A DNA stretch of 64,000 nt from Eupeodes corollae (GCF_945859685.1 NC_079147.1:179659174-179723173); one strand, 5' to 3'. Numbered from the stretch's first letter, positions 13,801-28,800 are shown. Made by a program: numbers and translations. Notes: generated from the letters alone by a model not told the origin.

Positions 13801-16800
13801 TTATTTATTTTTTTCTTCAATATGAAGTTTATGAAGTGTGTGGTGTAATAAACATAATTTATAACTTTTTATATCGATTGGAGCTCAATGCATATGGGCA
13901 TACTATAAATACCTGATATATCCTCTACCTATAGAGTTATAAACTTGCAGGTGTAAATTGCTGATAAGAAAAGGTAGAAAAACGCATCAACTGATGGCTT
14001 ATCGATAAAAGAAAAAAATGTACGGAGTTTGTTGACTTTCAATATGACATCGTAAATTGTTTTTATTTTTGTTTTTGTAATTTGGTGAAATGTTGAAAGT
14101 TCAGAAAACCAACAAAAAAAAAGATAAAAAAAAGGCTTATTTATATTCAAGCTATCAACAAGTGTACTTAACAGCTGATTTGATATCGGCTATAATGGTT
14201 TATCTTAAAGCTTAGGAGTTTATAAACAAAAAATTATTCGAATGTAAAAGGTATTGGTGCATCTTTGTACGGTATCATGAAGGAGATCTAAATGGAATAG
14301 AGATGTTTTTTTTTTAAAGGCTGAAGAAATATCTGTTTTTTATTTTTCATGCACCATCATCTATCTCACTACCACCATAAACAGAAAGCTGAATCTGATC
14401 CGAAACTTATGGCTTAGCATCCAGAAAACAACTTTAAACCCGATCCGATCTATAGAAACGAACTTAATCATACTCGTTTATGTTATTTTACAATTTATCT
14501 TGTAACATAGAATCGCGCTTTAATGGAACCCAATGGGTTTTAACATTGTTCAGTTAGACCTACAACAGAAAGTTAAAGTCTAAAGACGCCCATTCAAAAT
14601 CCCCCCAAACAATCGTTTTTGTTGATTTATTCTAATTCTTAATGAACCTTACGGTCGTTTTATGTAATTACTTGTTGCGTTAGATGTTAAGATGAAATGG
14701 CACCAGTTGCTAAGGCTGAATATTTGCTTTTGAAGCCCAGAAACAATAAACAAGTTGTCTATGGTCAAATAGCTTTGAGTTGCAAATAAATTATGTGGCG
14801 CTACTGTCCGCAACAGAACTAGGGCCTAGTGACTTACACCTCTCAACCATTCCTGTGTGCGAGTTCTGTTATCCAGGGATGAAGTTGACCTACAGTTTTA
14901 AGCCGAATCCGGACTGCTAATTTTAGAAAGCACTTTTCATGACAAGATTTTTTCTTGAAGGATTTGTCAATCCCTTGCAAGAAGAGAAGCAGTACCCGTG
15001 AAAAAAACCTTTTGATGGCATAGGCAGGGCTTGAACCGAAGACTTCTGGCATGACAGTCCTACGCACTTTTTTTTTTTTTTTTTTTTCCAAATTCATTTT
15101 TATTTATTCAATCCTTAACCTATCTTAAAGCTAGACAAAAATTCATAAAACTAGCCTAATTATCCATAACTTACAACTAACTTAATGGTCCCATACGGAC
15201 ACTCTAAGCTAAACTATAACACTAATTACTAATGCCTTTCGGCCTTAAGATCTATTTTACTTCAATTTAAATTTTATTTGTTTTGTTTTTATTAGAAAAT
15301 TTTGAAAAAACTAATATCAATAACCTTTTTTTATTTATTTTTACTTACAAACTACTTAAAATAAGGTCCTTAAATAAAACTTAAAAACTAACTTAAACTA
15401 CCTATTCTACCTATAAACTACTTAAAACTAGAACAACCACAGCAGCAAATCTAACTATCTAACATTTTGTTTTTCATATTTTGTTGTCTTTTTTTTTTAT
15501 TTTTATTATTTTTTTTTTTTTTTTTTAATGTTTTTTAATGTTTTTTTTTTTTTTTTAATTTTTTGTTTTTTGTTTTTTTTTTTTTTTAATTTTTTTTTTT
15601 TTCGTGCCACCATGCCTATTCTACTTAAAACTAAACCCTAAACATAAAACAAGTATGTAAGCCGGCCAAGGCTTAAAACCCCATCCCGACTACCCAATAT
15701 CAAGTGCCGATTGAAGCCACCAAAACTGGTTCTCCTGCTTCACCCTATCAGTTCGGTCCCGTTCGGACACAGCCCTACTGAACCGAAGGAGCTCTGCTCC
15801 GCCTTGTGCCATGACGTCCCGATTGTACAGGAGTCGCCTATCCACGGTTCTTCGTCTGACGTGGTAGATTAACGGAACTGCCAATCTATCCTGTATCAGA
15901 CCGCATCTATCTAAAAAGAGGAATGCCTCTGGTGGAATGAAGCCGCTCAAGCGTGCACTTTCAAAATACTCGTCGTTCGGATAGAACGCCCCGAAAATTA
16001 AATTGTTGGTCGAAGACATAGCTCTTGCAATGTGACCTCGAACGAGTTTTATCACGAAATTGTCAATTCTGTTGATTCGAGCCCCGTTGTACAGGACCTC
16101 GTTGGAATAATAATGCACATAAGAAGATTCGGCTGTTCGATATAAGCCGGTACAGCGTCGTAAACACTGCCGCTCGAACACCCGAAACTTCTCCATCTGA
16201 GAAGGGGCAACGTTGAACCACACAGGACAACCATAAACGATCATTGGCCGTATGAGGGCCATGTAGCAAATTACCTTCACTCTGGGGTCAAGCCGACTGC
16301 TAAAAAACAGCCGTTTCGTCAGAGCGAAGGCTCCTCTGGCCCTGGTCAGAGCAGCATTTATATGTCTGTCGAAATATAAATACTGATCTAACCAGATACC
16401 GAGGTACTTCACTACACTTTTGCTCGCCAATGGCTGCCCGTGCAGATCAACGATGACCATCTTGCGCCAATTCTTACACGTATCCCTCGTGGCCCTAGCC
16501 AACGGAGTCCGGAACAGAATTGTCTCTGACTTCTGGACATTTATTTTCAGTTTCCAGTCGTCGCAATATCGCTGAATCTTGTCGAAATCACGCTGCAAGA
16601 GAATTCTAATAACCTCAACCTTTCGGGCCGTTCTGTACGCAATTAGATCGTCGGCGTACGCAATTGCCTTTGTAAGACTACCTATCAGATCGCTGGTGTA
16701 AATGTTGAAGAGAATCGGCGAATTCACCGCTCCCTGTTGAAGACCATTTTTAATTGAGAACGTTGTGGTAGAAGTTACATTGCCACTTTTGACAACAAAC

Positions 16801-19800
16801 TTTCTACCGTTAAGCATATCATAAAGTATATACAACAATGGCTTGCTAATGCCAAACCTGCTCAATTTTAGGTAAAGACCCTCTAACCATACGGTGTCAA
16901 AGGCCTTTTCCAAATCAACCAGGACAGCACCTGTGCATTGTTGTTTTGATTTATTCCATTGGATATCAGAAACGAGTTTAGACGCAGCATGAATTGTGTC
17001 ATGACCCGCCTTGAACCCGAACTGTTTATCCGGAATTATTTTGTTGTCCGCAGCCCACTTAGTCAGAGCCCTATTAATGATCTTTTCGAAAACTTTGCTG
17101 ATGCTCGGAAGAAGACTTATCGACCGAAGATTTGACGGGTTGGAGTTGTCCTTTCCCTTTTTCGGGAGAGGATGAACCACAGCGGTCTTCCAATGCACTG
17201 GATAATATGCATTATTCAGTGCATTGTTGAAGAGTGTGGTGTAAATGTCAATTGCTTCCGTCGGTAAATGTCTTAGTACAACGTTGGATATACCATCGAC
17301 ACCTGCTGACTTTTTATTTTTTATTGAGTTGAAGATGAGCTGAAGCTCAACCTTCGTCACTAACAAGGGACTTGGTCCCATTTGGTCGGCGATTATGGCA
17401 TTTGCCAAGGAATCGTCATTGAACCGCATGAAACCGCGGTTCTCAGATCGCCAATGTGTGATATCATTACGGAGGTAAAAGTGATTAAGTAGGGCTCTGT
17501 TTTCCAGGTCGTGGTTGGGGCGAATGCTAACATTCACCTTGTACACTTGCTGAAAAGCAGCTCCCACCGCCTCCACTTTTTCTTTCGGATCTTCAATTAT
17601 ATAAAAGTCATCGTCAAGGATGGCTTCCTCTGGATCTATTTGCGCTGTCATGAGTACGTCTCTGTTTTCTTCGGTTCTTTGGAGTTTCAGACTCGGAAGG
17701 TCATTGTCGTTCTTTTTTCTGAATATCTTGTTGATTTTAGGGAACATACTAGGGTCGCTCGAATTAACTGCCCGGATCTTGCAGTCCCAGTACTTGTTAA
17801 TTGATAGCCTGTAGTTCTCCTTAATCAACAGATTGACATTTTTTATTGACGACTTCATTGTCCTAACCTCCAAGTCGTGTGGGTCTGTAAGTCGTCTGTA
17901 CAAGTTTTTGAGTCTTGTCAGTAAGCCACTCTTGTGCCTACGTAGTGCGTCAATTGTCGCGTTTCTGTAAGCGTCCATTTGGTCCCGTTCTTTGTACTTT
18001 GGGATTGTCCGTTCCATCGTTCGTTTTATTGTTTCGTCCATCTGTTGTAAGTGTTGGTCGATTTCTGTATTTGTCAGGTTTCTGTTGTTTGGTGGGGCTA
18101 TGTCACTCGAACGAAGTTCTCTCGCTAGGGCATTGGTGAAACGAGGCCACCGCATCTTACTGTAATTGTAAGAATGCGTTGGAACGTATTCCTCCAACTC
18201 CACGCGTTCGTTCGGAATCTGCATTACAGCAGCCAGTCCGCAGTGATCACTGTCGTACTCGACTGTCTGTAAGCAGTTTCGCGGGTGATTACCCACTTTG
18301 TCTGTAACTGTCAGTCTGGTGTCGTACAGCAAAAGGTCCAGAAAGGAGCCGCTTCTTGGATACGATGGCCTTTCAGTAGCCAGCAGGTCGACGCCATATT
18401 CAACGCTGTAAAGATTCATCAAATTAAAAAGATGGTTACCTCTGGGATTATTATGTTGATTTCCCCAATCTTCATGTTTTGCGTTCAAATCACCGGCCAA
18501 GATGAAATAGTTTTCTTCCAAGCTCAGTTTCAGTTCCCTAAAAAGAATCTCGAGTTCTGAAGCAAAGTAAGTAACCTGCGGAGCTCCAGCCGCATAAGCC
18601 GCAATCATATACATCCGCTTCCCTTGAGTGAGAGAGATGCATACAACGCAAACTTCTAGCGTCTTGAGCTTTCGCAATTCATTGTTGTATATGACTTTAT
18701 AATTAATACCTTTTCGTATAAAGAGAGCGACACCGCCCCCTTGAGTGGAGTCAGGCCGGTCTCTTCTTACGATATTGTAATTTTTATGAGTCAATTTGTG
18801 TTTATGGTTTAGCTTAGTTTCGCTAGCCATAAACACATCGGGACTGTAGTCTTTCAACAATTGGAACATATTGGCTCTTCGTTCAATCCTAATCAGTGAA
18901 TTTACATTCACAGCTAGGACTTTTAGGCGCGTCTCCGGCAGCGTGCCCATTATGGTCTTAGTTGCGCCAGGCCAGGCAACAAAGAGTAGAGATGATCTAC
19001 CCTTTTGCCTTGTTCCTTTATCTGACTTTGCAGTCCTGTTAGTTGACCTTGAATGCTCAACAACAAGGCTACAATGTCAGGCTGCACCTCTGGTGCCTTA
19101 GGCACAGGGGCCTTTGGGGCAACCGTTGGTGGAGCCTGTCTCGTGTTTCCACTCCCTGACACCATTTGGGCGTAAGAGAATTTGGGATCCACGAATTTTT
19201 GTGTTGGAGCCTGTCGAACTGTTCGACTTATTTCGGCTTTTTGACTGGCCTGTTTCTGTTTCATTTCCTGGACCTTAGGGCAACCCCTATAGCTAGCCGG
19301 GTGCCCTTGGTTTCCACAAAGGACACACTTGAGCAGGGTCAAATCCTCAACCCGCTCATTCCCCAGCTTACATTCTCCTACTTTGTGGGTTTCTCCGCAC
19401 CTGACACAACGCAACTGCATATTGCAGTTGGCATTGGCATGGCCAAACCTCTGGCACTTCGTACATTGTAGAATGTCGTCGTGCCTTTTTAATGTCTCCC
19501 AGCGTACAGCTTGATTGTCGAGAGATACGATTCTCTCGACACTATTCAAACTGCTTTGGGGCGATAATGTTACGAGGAACATTGGCAGCCTATAACCCCC
19601 TCGTCTTGACTTCACCGTAGTGAAAGGCTTGACCCCGATAAAATCGAGATCGTCACTGGCTTTTTGGCGGAGCTCTGCTAAGAGCTCCTCCGGTTCCGCG
19701 CAGGAACTTATGCCCTTCAGAAGGACCGTCTTGAATTTTTCGCTCTTAGGTGTATAGCTGAAGAACTCAGCTGTGGCCTCTATTAGTAACTCTTTCACTA

Positions 19801-22800
19801 GTTTGTATTCGGCCAGTGAGAAGCACTGGACCGAATATCTCTTTTCTTTTTCATTCAAAATTTTTATAAGGAATTTGCCCTTAGTGGCCGACTTACATAC
19901 CTGTTTTATGTCCTGTAAGTCAACCCGGTAGGTCCTAATAGGTGGCACCTTCTCCTTCTTGGGCTGTGGTTGTTTCTGGTGTTGCTGCTGCTGCTGTTTC
20001 TGCTGCTGCTGTTTCTGCTGCTGCTGTTTCTGCTGCTGTTGCTGTTGCTGCTGCTGCAGGATTGGTTGTTGCTGCGGCTGTTTTGGCTCTTCTTGAAGCC
20101 GTTGTTTGGCTTTTGTTGAGGTTGTTGGGCCCTCAACACTTGGGCCTGCTGTTGCTGGCGATGTCTTTTTAAACTGCTCCGCTCCTGAGATTTTGGAAGC
20201 GGGCTTGTTTTGTGGTTGTTGCTGCTGTGGTTGTTTCTGCTGTTGTTGTTGTTGCTTTTTTTTGTTTTCCTGTTGTTTTTGTTGCTGTTGCCTTTGAGCC
20301 GCCTCTTCTTGGCGGCGCGCCTCTTGCTTCAGCTTTAACTGTCTAAGGAGGGGCTCCATTTCCTCCTTAAGCTTTTTGAGGTTTTGCTCAAACTGGCTGA
20401 TGGCAGCCTGTTTGGCTTGCAGGGCCTCCACCATTTTTGTTTCTTCTTGGAGGTCCCCCTCTCCCTCCAACACCTTCTTTGTTGACGGCACTGGCTCTGG
20501 CTCCGATAGGATTGCATACCTATTATTCGGAGACCTGTAGTGGCCCTCTCCACCTTCGGAAATGTATTCCGTTTTCTCAGACTCAGCATAGTCTGAGAAG
20601 TCACTTTCAGTGGTAAAGCCCCCTTTACCACTCCCTTCCATTTTTTTTTTATTGGCCTGCCGCTTAGCTGAATTCGTTCTTTTTACCTTGTTAGGGCTCT
20701 GTTTTTTTAATTTTCTTTTTTGAATTCTTGACGTTGACTGGTCAGAAGCCTGACCTGATGTTGTTGCGGTTGATTTTAGTACCGCTGCTGGCACCACCGC
20801 AACATCGCCTGATATGTTGGCAGAGGTATTTTTCGATACCCCTGCTCTTTTCTCCTTCTCCATCTCCTTTTCTTCCCAACAGATAAAATCAACAATTTCT
20901 CTGTTGTGAAAAAAAGCAATTAAATTTTTCGTTGACTCCGGCTGGGAATCGAACCCACGACCCTTGGATCTGCTTCCGGACGCCACTTCCACTGGGCTAT
21001 CAAATTATTATTTTTGTTGGTGGCAAACTGCCAACTTTACTTAAAACTTTACTTGCACTGTTTAACTTGGAAATAATTATAAATGAAAACAGTTCTACAC
21101 TCGTTGGAGGTCAAATAACGACTGAGTCCTACGCACTAACAATCATGACATAGGTCCTATTTCCCCAAACACTTAATTTTGCAACTTTACAAGAAATTAA
21201 TTTTCCGCAAATGTAAAATTGTAAAATACAAAACTTGCAAAGTGAAAGGCTTTAGAAAATTGCAAAATTTCGTACATAGATGCAACAATGTGGTATTGGG
21301 CTATATCCCCAGCTGAAAAGTTGTTTTTTTTGGCTGTTGAATTGTAGTTTATTTCCAATGTTAGACAATACAAATTCGATGTACATTTTTGTTAATCGAA
21401 AAATCTCTCTTTTCTCGAAAAATCATTTACCACATCGAAGTTAATTCTTAGTTTTACTACTCTTTGGTTACTTTTATTTACTTATTCATTTTCAAAATAT
21501 TCTTTAAAACGACTTTGTTTTTATAATTATTTTAAAACGGTTTTTTGAAAGAAAAGTTTGTCTGCTATAAGCTGTAAAATTCCATTGAAGGATAGCTACA
21601 TAGTCGATGGATTAAAACAACAAACCTTTTCATTTTTCAGAAAAGACTTTGCAAATTTAAGTTTGGTGATACGCAATTTGGAAAGGTGCAAAGTTGCAAA
21701 TTGAAAAGTGTTTTCTAAAATAGGGTTTTTTTTTGGAAATTTTAAATCTGTTATAGTTAAGAAACGTATTTTTCCACACGACGAGAAATTGATAACATTG
21801 AGCTCTGCATCAAACTCTGACGAACAACGGTGATTTGCTAATTTAATCTGTCGTTTTTGAAACGTACGGATGTTTGCTGATAGTTTACCCGGACTAAATC
21901 GTCTGTAATTTCACTCGCGCTAAATAATGAAAAGCCTATTTGGAAGAGCTCGTCCGCTGTTAAATCAAAATTCTTCAAAATTGGTCTTAAAAATATCATC
22001 TATCTTTTAAATATCAAAATGGGAGGTAAAACAGAGTGGGATAAAGCATTCCACATTCTCGATGTGCGGTTAAAAAACGAATCTCTATGCTTGACAGTAC
22101 GTCCACAATTAAGCTCAAGGGTAAACTGATGAGCATTATTGGAGGTGCGAGAATAAAGTAAAAAGTATAATTTAAGAAGGGGGGAGGGGTAACAAGAACA
22201 TTTGTTTGATACAATATCGGTAAAACAAAGAAAGGCAAGTATTTTTGCGACGGAAATGTTCGAGTGATGTTAACGTTTTATCAGCTTTCATTTTTAAAGT
22301 TTTAGGGGCACCTGCCCAAATATGCGTTTTATATTTAAGTTTTGGAAAAATGATGTTTTGGAAAATTACAACAACGTCAGAAGGGATACAGGGATACTTG
22401 CACCGTGCGTCGTTGGAAAAAACGCTGAGTTGTTAAAGCTTTACATTCTAAACTATTAATAATTCCCCAATGCTGTCGAGATCGGAATTTAATTATCTAT
22501 CATATGTTGCCGTTGAAGTTCCACATTGAAAGGATAAGGATGTAAATCTTGAAATGAATAGTGAAACAGTGTAAGAGGTCGTTTATAATTATAAGAAAGA
22601 GAATCGAAGACGAAAGGGTACCCTGTGGGACACCAGCATTTATTTTCTAAACCACCAAAAAAGAGATGTATCAATATCAAAAGCAAGCCTTTTCGATAAG
22701 ACAGCTTGGGCCAAACTCAATCAAAAGCTTCTGAAATATTAAGTGGAAATAAGTGTGTATTAAAATTTAACTAACAACATACAAACATTAAGAAATTCAA

Positions 22801-25800
22801 AACCTATTTTGAGCAAAACAATACCATTTTACCCTTATTTTTTTTTTTACTTTTATCTTATTGTAAGCCGACACTTTTCACGTATTAGGAGTTGTATGTT
22901 TACGTGATTACATCATATTTACACATTCCAAATTATTTTAAGTCCAAAAAAAATCAAATTATCTAATTCTATAATTGTTAAGTACACAAAATATGTGTAA
23001 GCGATGACAACTTTTACCAAGCCCATCATACAAAAGTTCTAGTCATCATAAGCTGAATAATCATGTATACACGTTTTATTTCAACCATTTGGGACAACTT
23101 AAAAAGATACCATAATTATAAATAGACCCAGAGTAGAATAAATTTACCAACGAAAATTAAAAGTTAACAAGGGAAAAAATTAAATATACCTACAAACATA
23201 CATACATATATATTCTCCATACCTACTTAAAATAGATAGTTCCAAAAATGGTCCCATGTTTGACGTGGTTTGTATAAGTATATAAGCCCGCTTATTTGCA
23301 TAATTAATGATGAATTGTAAATGTAAATGCGATTCAAATGATATAGGGCTCAGGTGATGGTTAAGTTAAAAGTATCTTTATATATAGGAACAAAAAGGCA
23401 TCAGGAACAATAATGAAATAAATATAATTTATTGTTTACTACAAAACCATCACCAACCACCATAGCACCGGCCAACTCAACTCGACTCGACTCGACTCTG
23501 GGCAGTCGTAAATAACTGTACATATAGTTTTAACTTTGCCGTTGAATTCAATACCCATTTTATAATGTGTACCGGTATACTCGTACCTTATCTACCCACT
23601 TAAATGAAAACGTGCGTCGCGACGCGTCGTTTAAAAATTGTATCTCTTGACTATGAAGTTGCGTGCATTGAGGGCAATCGTTATTGAATGATTTTTATGT
23701 TCTAAGAACAATGACGTGACTTGAGGAGTTTTTAAAGGAAGACAAATTTTCTTATATTTTTTATTTGAAAACAGACCAGTGCCGAATTTACAACAAGAAC
23801 ACTGAGAAATTACTTAGTCATGGAAGCTTAAGTTTAAGGGAACTTTATAAAGAGTGGATTTGGACTTTTTGCTGGAATTTAAGCTCTTGAATCTTCCAAT
23901 TTTCAGCGTGAAATTGAAATTGAATTTGTTTTTGAAATGGGACTTCATTTCTTTATTAAAATTCATCATTAAAATTATCGAACTGTCCTTGTCAATTTAT
24001 TTAGAAAATTTAACATTTTCATCATTTCACGAATTTTCTAACAAATTCGGAGTCGTTAACTGCAACTTTAAGAACGGTAAGTAGTAGTATATATAAATAG
24101 TGTAGAAATGGAACCCTCTGAACTGCCCCACTGAACTGAACAAAGGCATCAGTGTCGCTTATAAGATCCGTTTGTCTATAACCTGATAGGTCCATATCAG
24201 TTTGACTTGAGACAAGAAATCCTTCACTGATCAAATAATCGTACTAGGAAAAAACGTAAGACAATATCTAATATCTATAGAGAAGAGCTTTACAAAGGCT
24301 GTCTAGTTGGCATTCCTGTCAACATTGTCTAGAATGACAATTGAGAATGCACGCTGTTCTATAAAGGACGGATAAGATCCCATCGATGCTTTTGATTATA
24401 AAAAGGTATTAAACAAGGAGATGTACTGTCCTGCGATTTCTTCAACATTTTTTGGAAAGAATTGTGTAAAATTCAATCGCCAATTCTAGAGACAGGACCA
24501 AGTATATGCTGTCATCAATAAAAAGACATTTAACGACGACGACGTCTTGGACAAAACGTCACCATGGACAAGTAAGGAGTTTGTCTACCGCTATAAATGA
24601 AGACAACGAAACTAACGCCAGCGTTGAAATCAAACGAAGAATGGCTCTAGCAAATCACTGCTTCTTTGTATTTAGAAGGCAAGTTGTAAAGTCTCTCCAG
24701 CATAGTCACCCTCTATACGACACTCATCATCCCGATACTCATTTATGGCGTTGAGCCTTGGACTTTGTCAAGGCAAGAAGAGAAAGTCTTAGGATGCTTT
24801 GAGAGAAAAATTTTCAGGTGAGTCTTGGTTTCGTCTGTATAGATGGAGAGTGAAGGAGAAAATAAATTGACGAACTGACGAATTAGATTACTGTATCATG
24901 TAGAGCGAACGTACATCAACGCTTTAGCCCGAAAGATCTTCGAATCCAATCCCTATAGGACCTCGACCAACTATGGCTTGCGAACTAGGAAACAGCTAGC
25001 TTGGAACGAGCTGACTCGACACCACACACGTTGGTTGAGGTCTGTCTTTTTCAATTTCACTAAATTCCTCCAACTCTGAACCGAAAGGCTAAATGATGGA
25101 AATGCTTCTAGTCATAGACAATTTTCACTTTAAGATAAATGATAGGAAATTCCAAAGTTAAAAATAATAAGTATTTAAATACAATAGAAGACATTAAAAA
25201 GTATGAAATTCGATTTATTAAAGTAATTCAATTCAAAAACGGGTAAAAGCTCAATTAAATCTAATTCAAAAATCCCTAATATAAAATTTGAATATGTTAT
25301 TCGTAGAGCCAGTCTTCGTTATTAAGTTTCAAAAACTTGTGTTAGCGGCACCACTTCATCGCGCAAAAAACTGCTCTCCCATACATTAATAGGGTAGAAC
25401 TTATGAGCTTTAGGTCGTCTTTTCTCCATTGTATGTAATCTTTAATCCATGATTTTTCCACCTTGAACATCTTTAGTTACGCTTGTCAACAAAACAAATT
25501 ATAGTAGAATCCATTATTTAAAACGATGAAGCTTATGTGTAACCGGATTTCAATAAATTAGCGTAATTAAACCAGAATGTCTGAAAGCCCTTAGGATACC
25601 AAACATGTACATACGAATATATAGGGGCTTTTAGGGGATCACAATTCACGGAATTTTTTTTTCAAATTATGAATAGGGCAGCTACAGTTTTGAACATTAA
25701 ACCATTGAACTAAATATTTCAAACACATCGAATCAGATACCATCCCATTGTAACGAGCGAGAAATAGTGAACCGGGTAAGGCACTTCAAATTCGTGGAGT

Positions 25801-28800
25801 GCAACAAAAGAAAGAATCTCTGTATTTGTAGTACGTCAAAAATTGGTCTCAAAGAGATGAAAACGCAACAGACTATTTTACCACACCGCTGCTATAAAAC
25901 ATCAAAATATTGCCGTGATATCTTGCACTAAAAAATAAGTTTCGTCCATCTTCCATTTTGGTGTATAAAATACCAGTAAAAATGTCACTGCGCTGCGCTA
26001 CTGCATTACAAATACTACCTCCTATATAAAATAAAATGTCTGTAATTTTATTTTATGTTTATTAAAATTTTCGTCACGTTTTCGAGTGTTTGTTCCGCAT
26101 TCTTAAGTAAAAACGCCTGATGTTGACAAACCCTAAAAACTTAACAAAACCCAATAAGAAAAACAACAACGGAGCATTTTCGATCTGGAAAAAAATCATG
26201 AAATGCATTTTAAGGTTCCTCTGAGGATTTTCTTCGAACGTAAAAGAAAAGATAACCTCAAATTTTGGTTGCACTTGTGTATTCTATATGTGGGTTTGTT
26301 TGCGTTTTTAACATTTTTTTTCTGTATTTTCAAAAGAAACGTGTGTGTATTTAGAGTTTTATTTTATTTGTTTTTATTTTTATTTTGTAGATCAAAGTGC
26401 GCTTAAGTGTTGAATTTTTGTTTTACTGATAGCTCGTTTATAAGTCGTAAAACACAGCACGTTGCAACTAAGTAAATAGGATTTCTTTTTATTTGTTAAA
26501 TTGGACATGTGGTGCTGGTGGCTTGAATCAAAAGTTGGAAGCTAAACGAAGAGAAGAGTGGATGGATGTATCGTACTACGGGGCTTAACCAATTGGTATC
26601 CAAAATAAAAAAAGGTATTAAGGTATTAATACTTAATGACGTACTCTGAGGCACATTGCAGTTGCATATGTTTACTATTTGATATGTGAATAAGAAGGAA
26701 GGTGTTACATTTTTTTTTTTCAAAAATAAAATAACAATCAACAATATACCTGCGATGGTGTTGAAGGCGTAAACGTTTGTATTTAAAAATTATTTAACAT
26801 GCAGTTTTCGTTAAATTAACTGAAATGATAGTGTTTTTTTTAAGGGGTATAGAACTTTGAAATGGAATAAAACAAAGAATATATTCTTAAATTGATATAA
26901 AATTTGCTTTATTCAAAGTAGTTACTTTCGCTAAAAATGCCACATAGGTCCGTCTCAATGCAATTTTTCCGTTTTTCTTAAAGATGTTTAAAAAACTGTT
27001 TTAAACCAGCTACAGAATTACTGATCGATCAACAATTCGAATTCAACACTCGAATTCTTTCTGGAACAGCTTACGTGAGCTAGGTGGCCGTGATAGAAGC
27101 ATGGTGACTACGCTCGAAGTTGAGACACTAGCAGCTCATTTTAAAACTCTTTTGTCGGCTGATGAGAATCACCATACTTTCTATTATGCACGACCCAATG
27201 TCACTATCTGCGAACTGGATAATCGATCTGAGCTTGAAACTACTCTGAGTAAAATGAAAAATTATAAGGCTCCTGGCATAGATGGCAATCCGATTGAATA
27301 CTACAATCGTACGGAACCGTTTAAAAATCATCTTCTGGACTATTTAAATAATCTTTATGAAAATTCTTTTGTTAAAACTTAAAACAATTTCAACAAAGCA
27401 GTTATATTTGCAAATTTTCAAAAAAGGAGGTACCAATCAGCCAGAAAACTATAGAGAAATCTTGATTCTCCTCAATTCTTTATGAAAGGTTGACAGAATG
27501 GATTGAGAACAACAACCGACTCACCATGTTTCAAGCAGGATTTCGATTGGGTTTCTCAACGCAAGACCATTTATTCGCTTTGACGAGTATTGCCAGGAGA
27601 TCGATTGAGCAGAAAAACAAATTGTATGCCTGTTTTGTGGATTTTAAAGTAGCCTTTGTCAAGGTAAATAGAAATGCCTTGATGTACAAATTGTCATCCT
27701 TAGGAATTTCACGTAAATTCTTAATGTTTTATTTCAACTCTCTTGCTTCATCTACTGCATAAATTCTCTGAAAGTTTTGAAACAACATCAGGTGTCCCCC
27801 AATAATGACGTTTGTGATGTACTTCCAGGTGGAATACTCTTCGCCAGTAAAGAATCAAAGTTTTGCTCTATGCCGACGATTTGGATTTACTGGCTGACAA
27901 TCAATTTACCCCTCAGCTGAAAATCAACAAACTTAATATATTTTGTGAATCCTGGAGTCTCTGCGTCAATACTAACAAGACAAAAATAAGGATTTTTGTT
28001 TGTGAGAAGACTCGCAGAAGAAAACTGATCCTTAAACAACGCTCCTATTGAGGTCTTTCATTATTTCTTACTATATACATATATATACAAAGTCTCGAAG
28101 TTAGTAAAAATATCTGGTCATTTGTAAAAAATGTGCGCAACACTACGTAATCGTCAGTTCCGGCACTTGTCTCCAATGACGCTCTATTTCTAAGCTCGAT
28201 TAATAAAGCCGATTTGCTTGCAGCACAGTTTGCTGTTAATTCGATGCTGCCAATGAGTGACATGACTCCCTCCTGGACTTGAAAGTGTAAACAAATCAAT
28301 GGGACGAATCTTCTTTCCCGCTCGAACAGTTGCTAGATTACTTAAAGATCTTGACATTCATAAATCCGCTGGCTCGAATAGTATCCCCGCTATTGTTCTG
28401 AAGAGGTGTTCTTCAACGCTGGCGAAACCACTGCGTAAGTTTTTCCATCTGTCCTATTCTACTGGTCTCTTACCAAATGAATGCAAAACTGCATTTGTCC
28501 AGCCTGTCCCTAAAAAAGGCGAATCCTCCTCCCCCTCTAACTATCGTCCCATTGCACTTACGTCCCTTCTTTCCAAGGTCGTGGAAACGCTGATCAATTT
28601 TCAGCTTAAGAAACATATTTAAGAACGGAAGCTTCTTAATGACCGGCAGTATGGCTTTCGCTGCAATAGGTCCACTAGTGATCTCATGGTTTATCTCACC
28701 GAACAGTTTAACAAATCTTTACATCGTTTTGGAGAAAGTAAGATTGTTTCTTTTGATATTTCAAAGGCATTTGATAGAGTTTGGCACCAAGCTCTCTCAT

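Larger units (their letters stand above)
15069..21124 (-). mobile_element. Full-length non-LTR retrotransposon (LINE 1 of this window)
   Basis: 6056 bp between perfect 13-bp target duplications. It has a poly-A tail (T run 15069-15087 on the plus strand), a 5' region with a tRNA-like unit, ORF1 with zinc knuckles and ORF2 with endonuclease and reverse transcriptase. Both ORFs are open, so the copy looks young and possibly active. RT motifs place it in the Jockey/I/LOA assemblage; the exact clade is not resolved. Confidence 0.93.

Noticed and set aside
20932..21003. Stand-alone host tRNA gene
   Set aside because: It lies within the LINE 1 boundaries set by the 13-bp duplication and does not fold as a clean cloverleaf by hand; treated as a tRNA-like part of the element.
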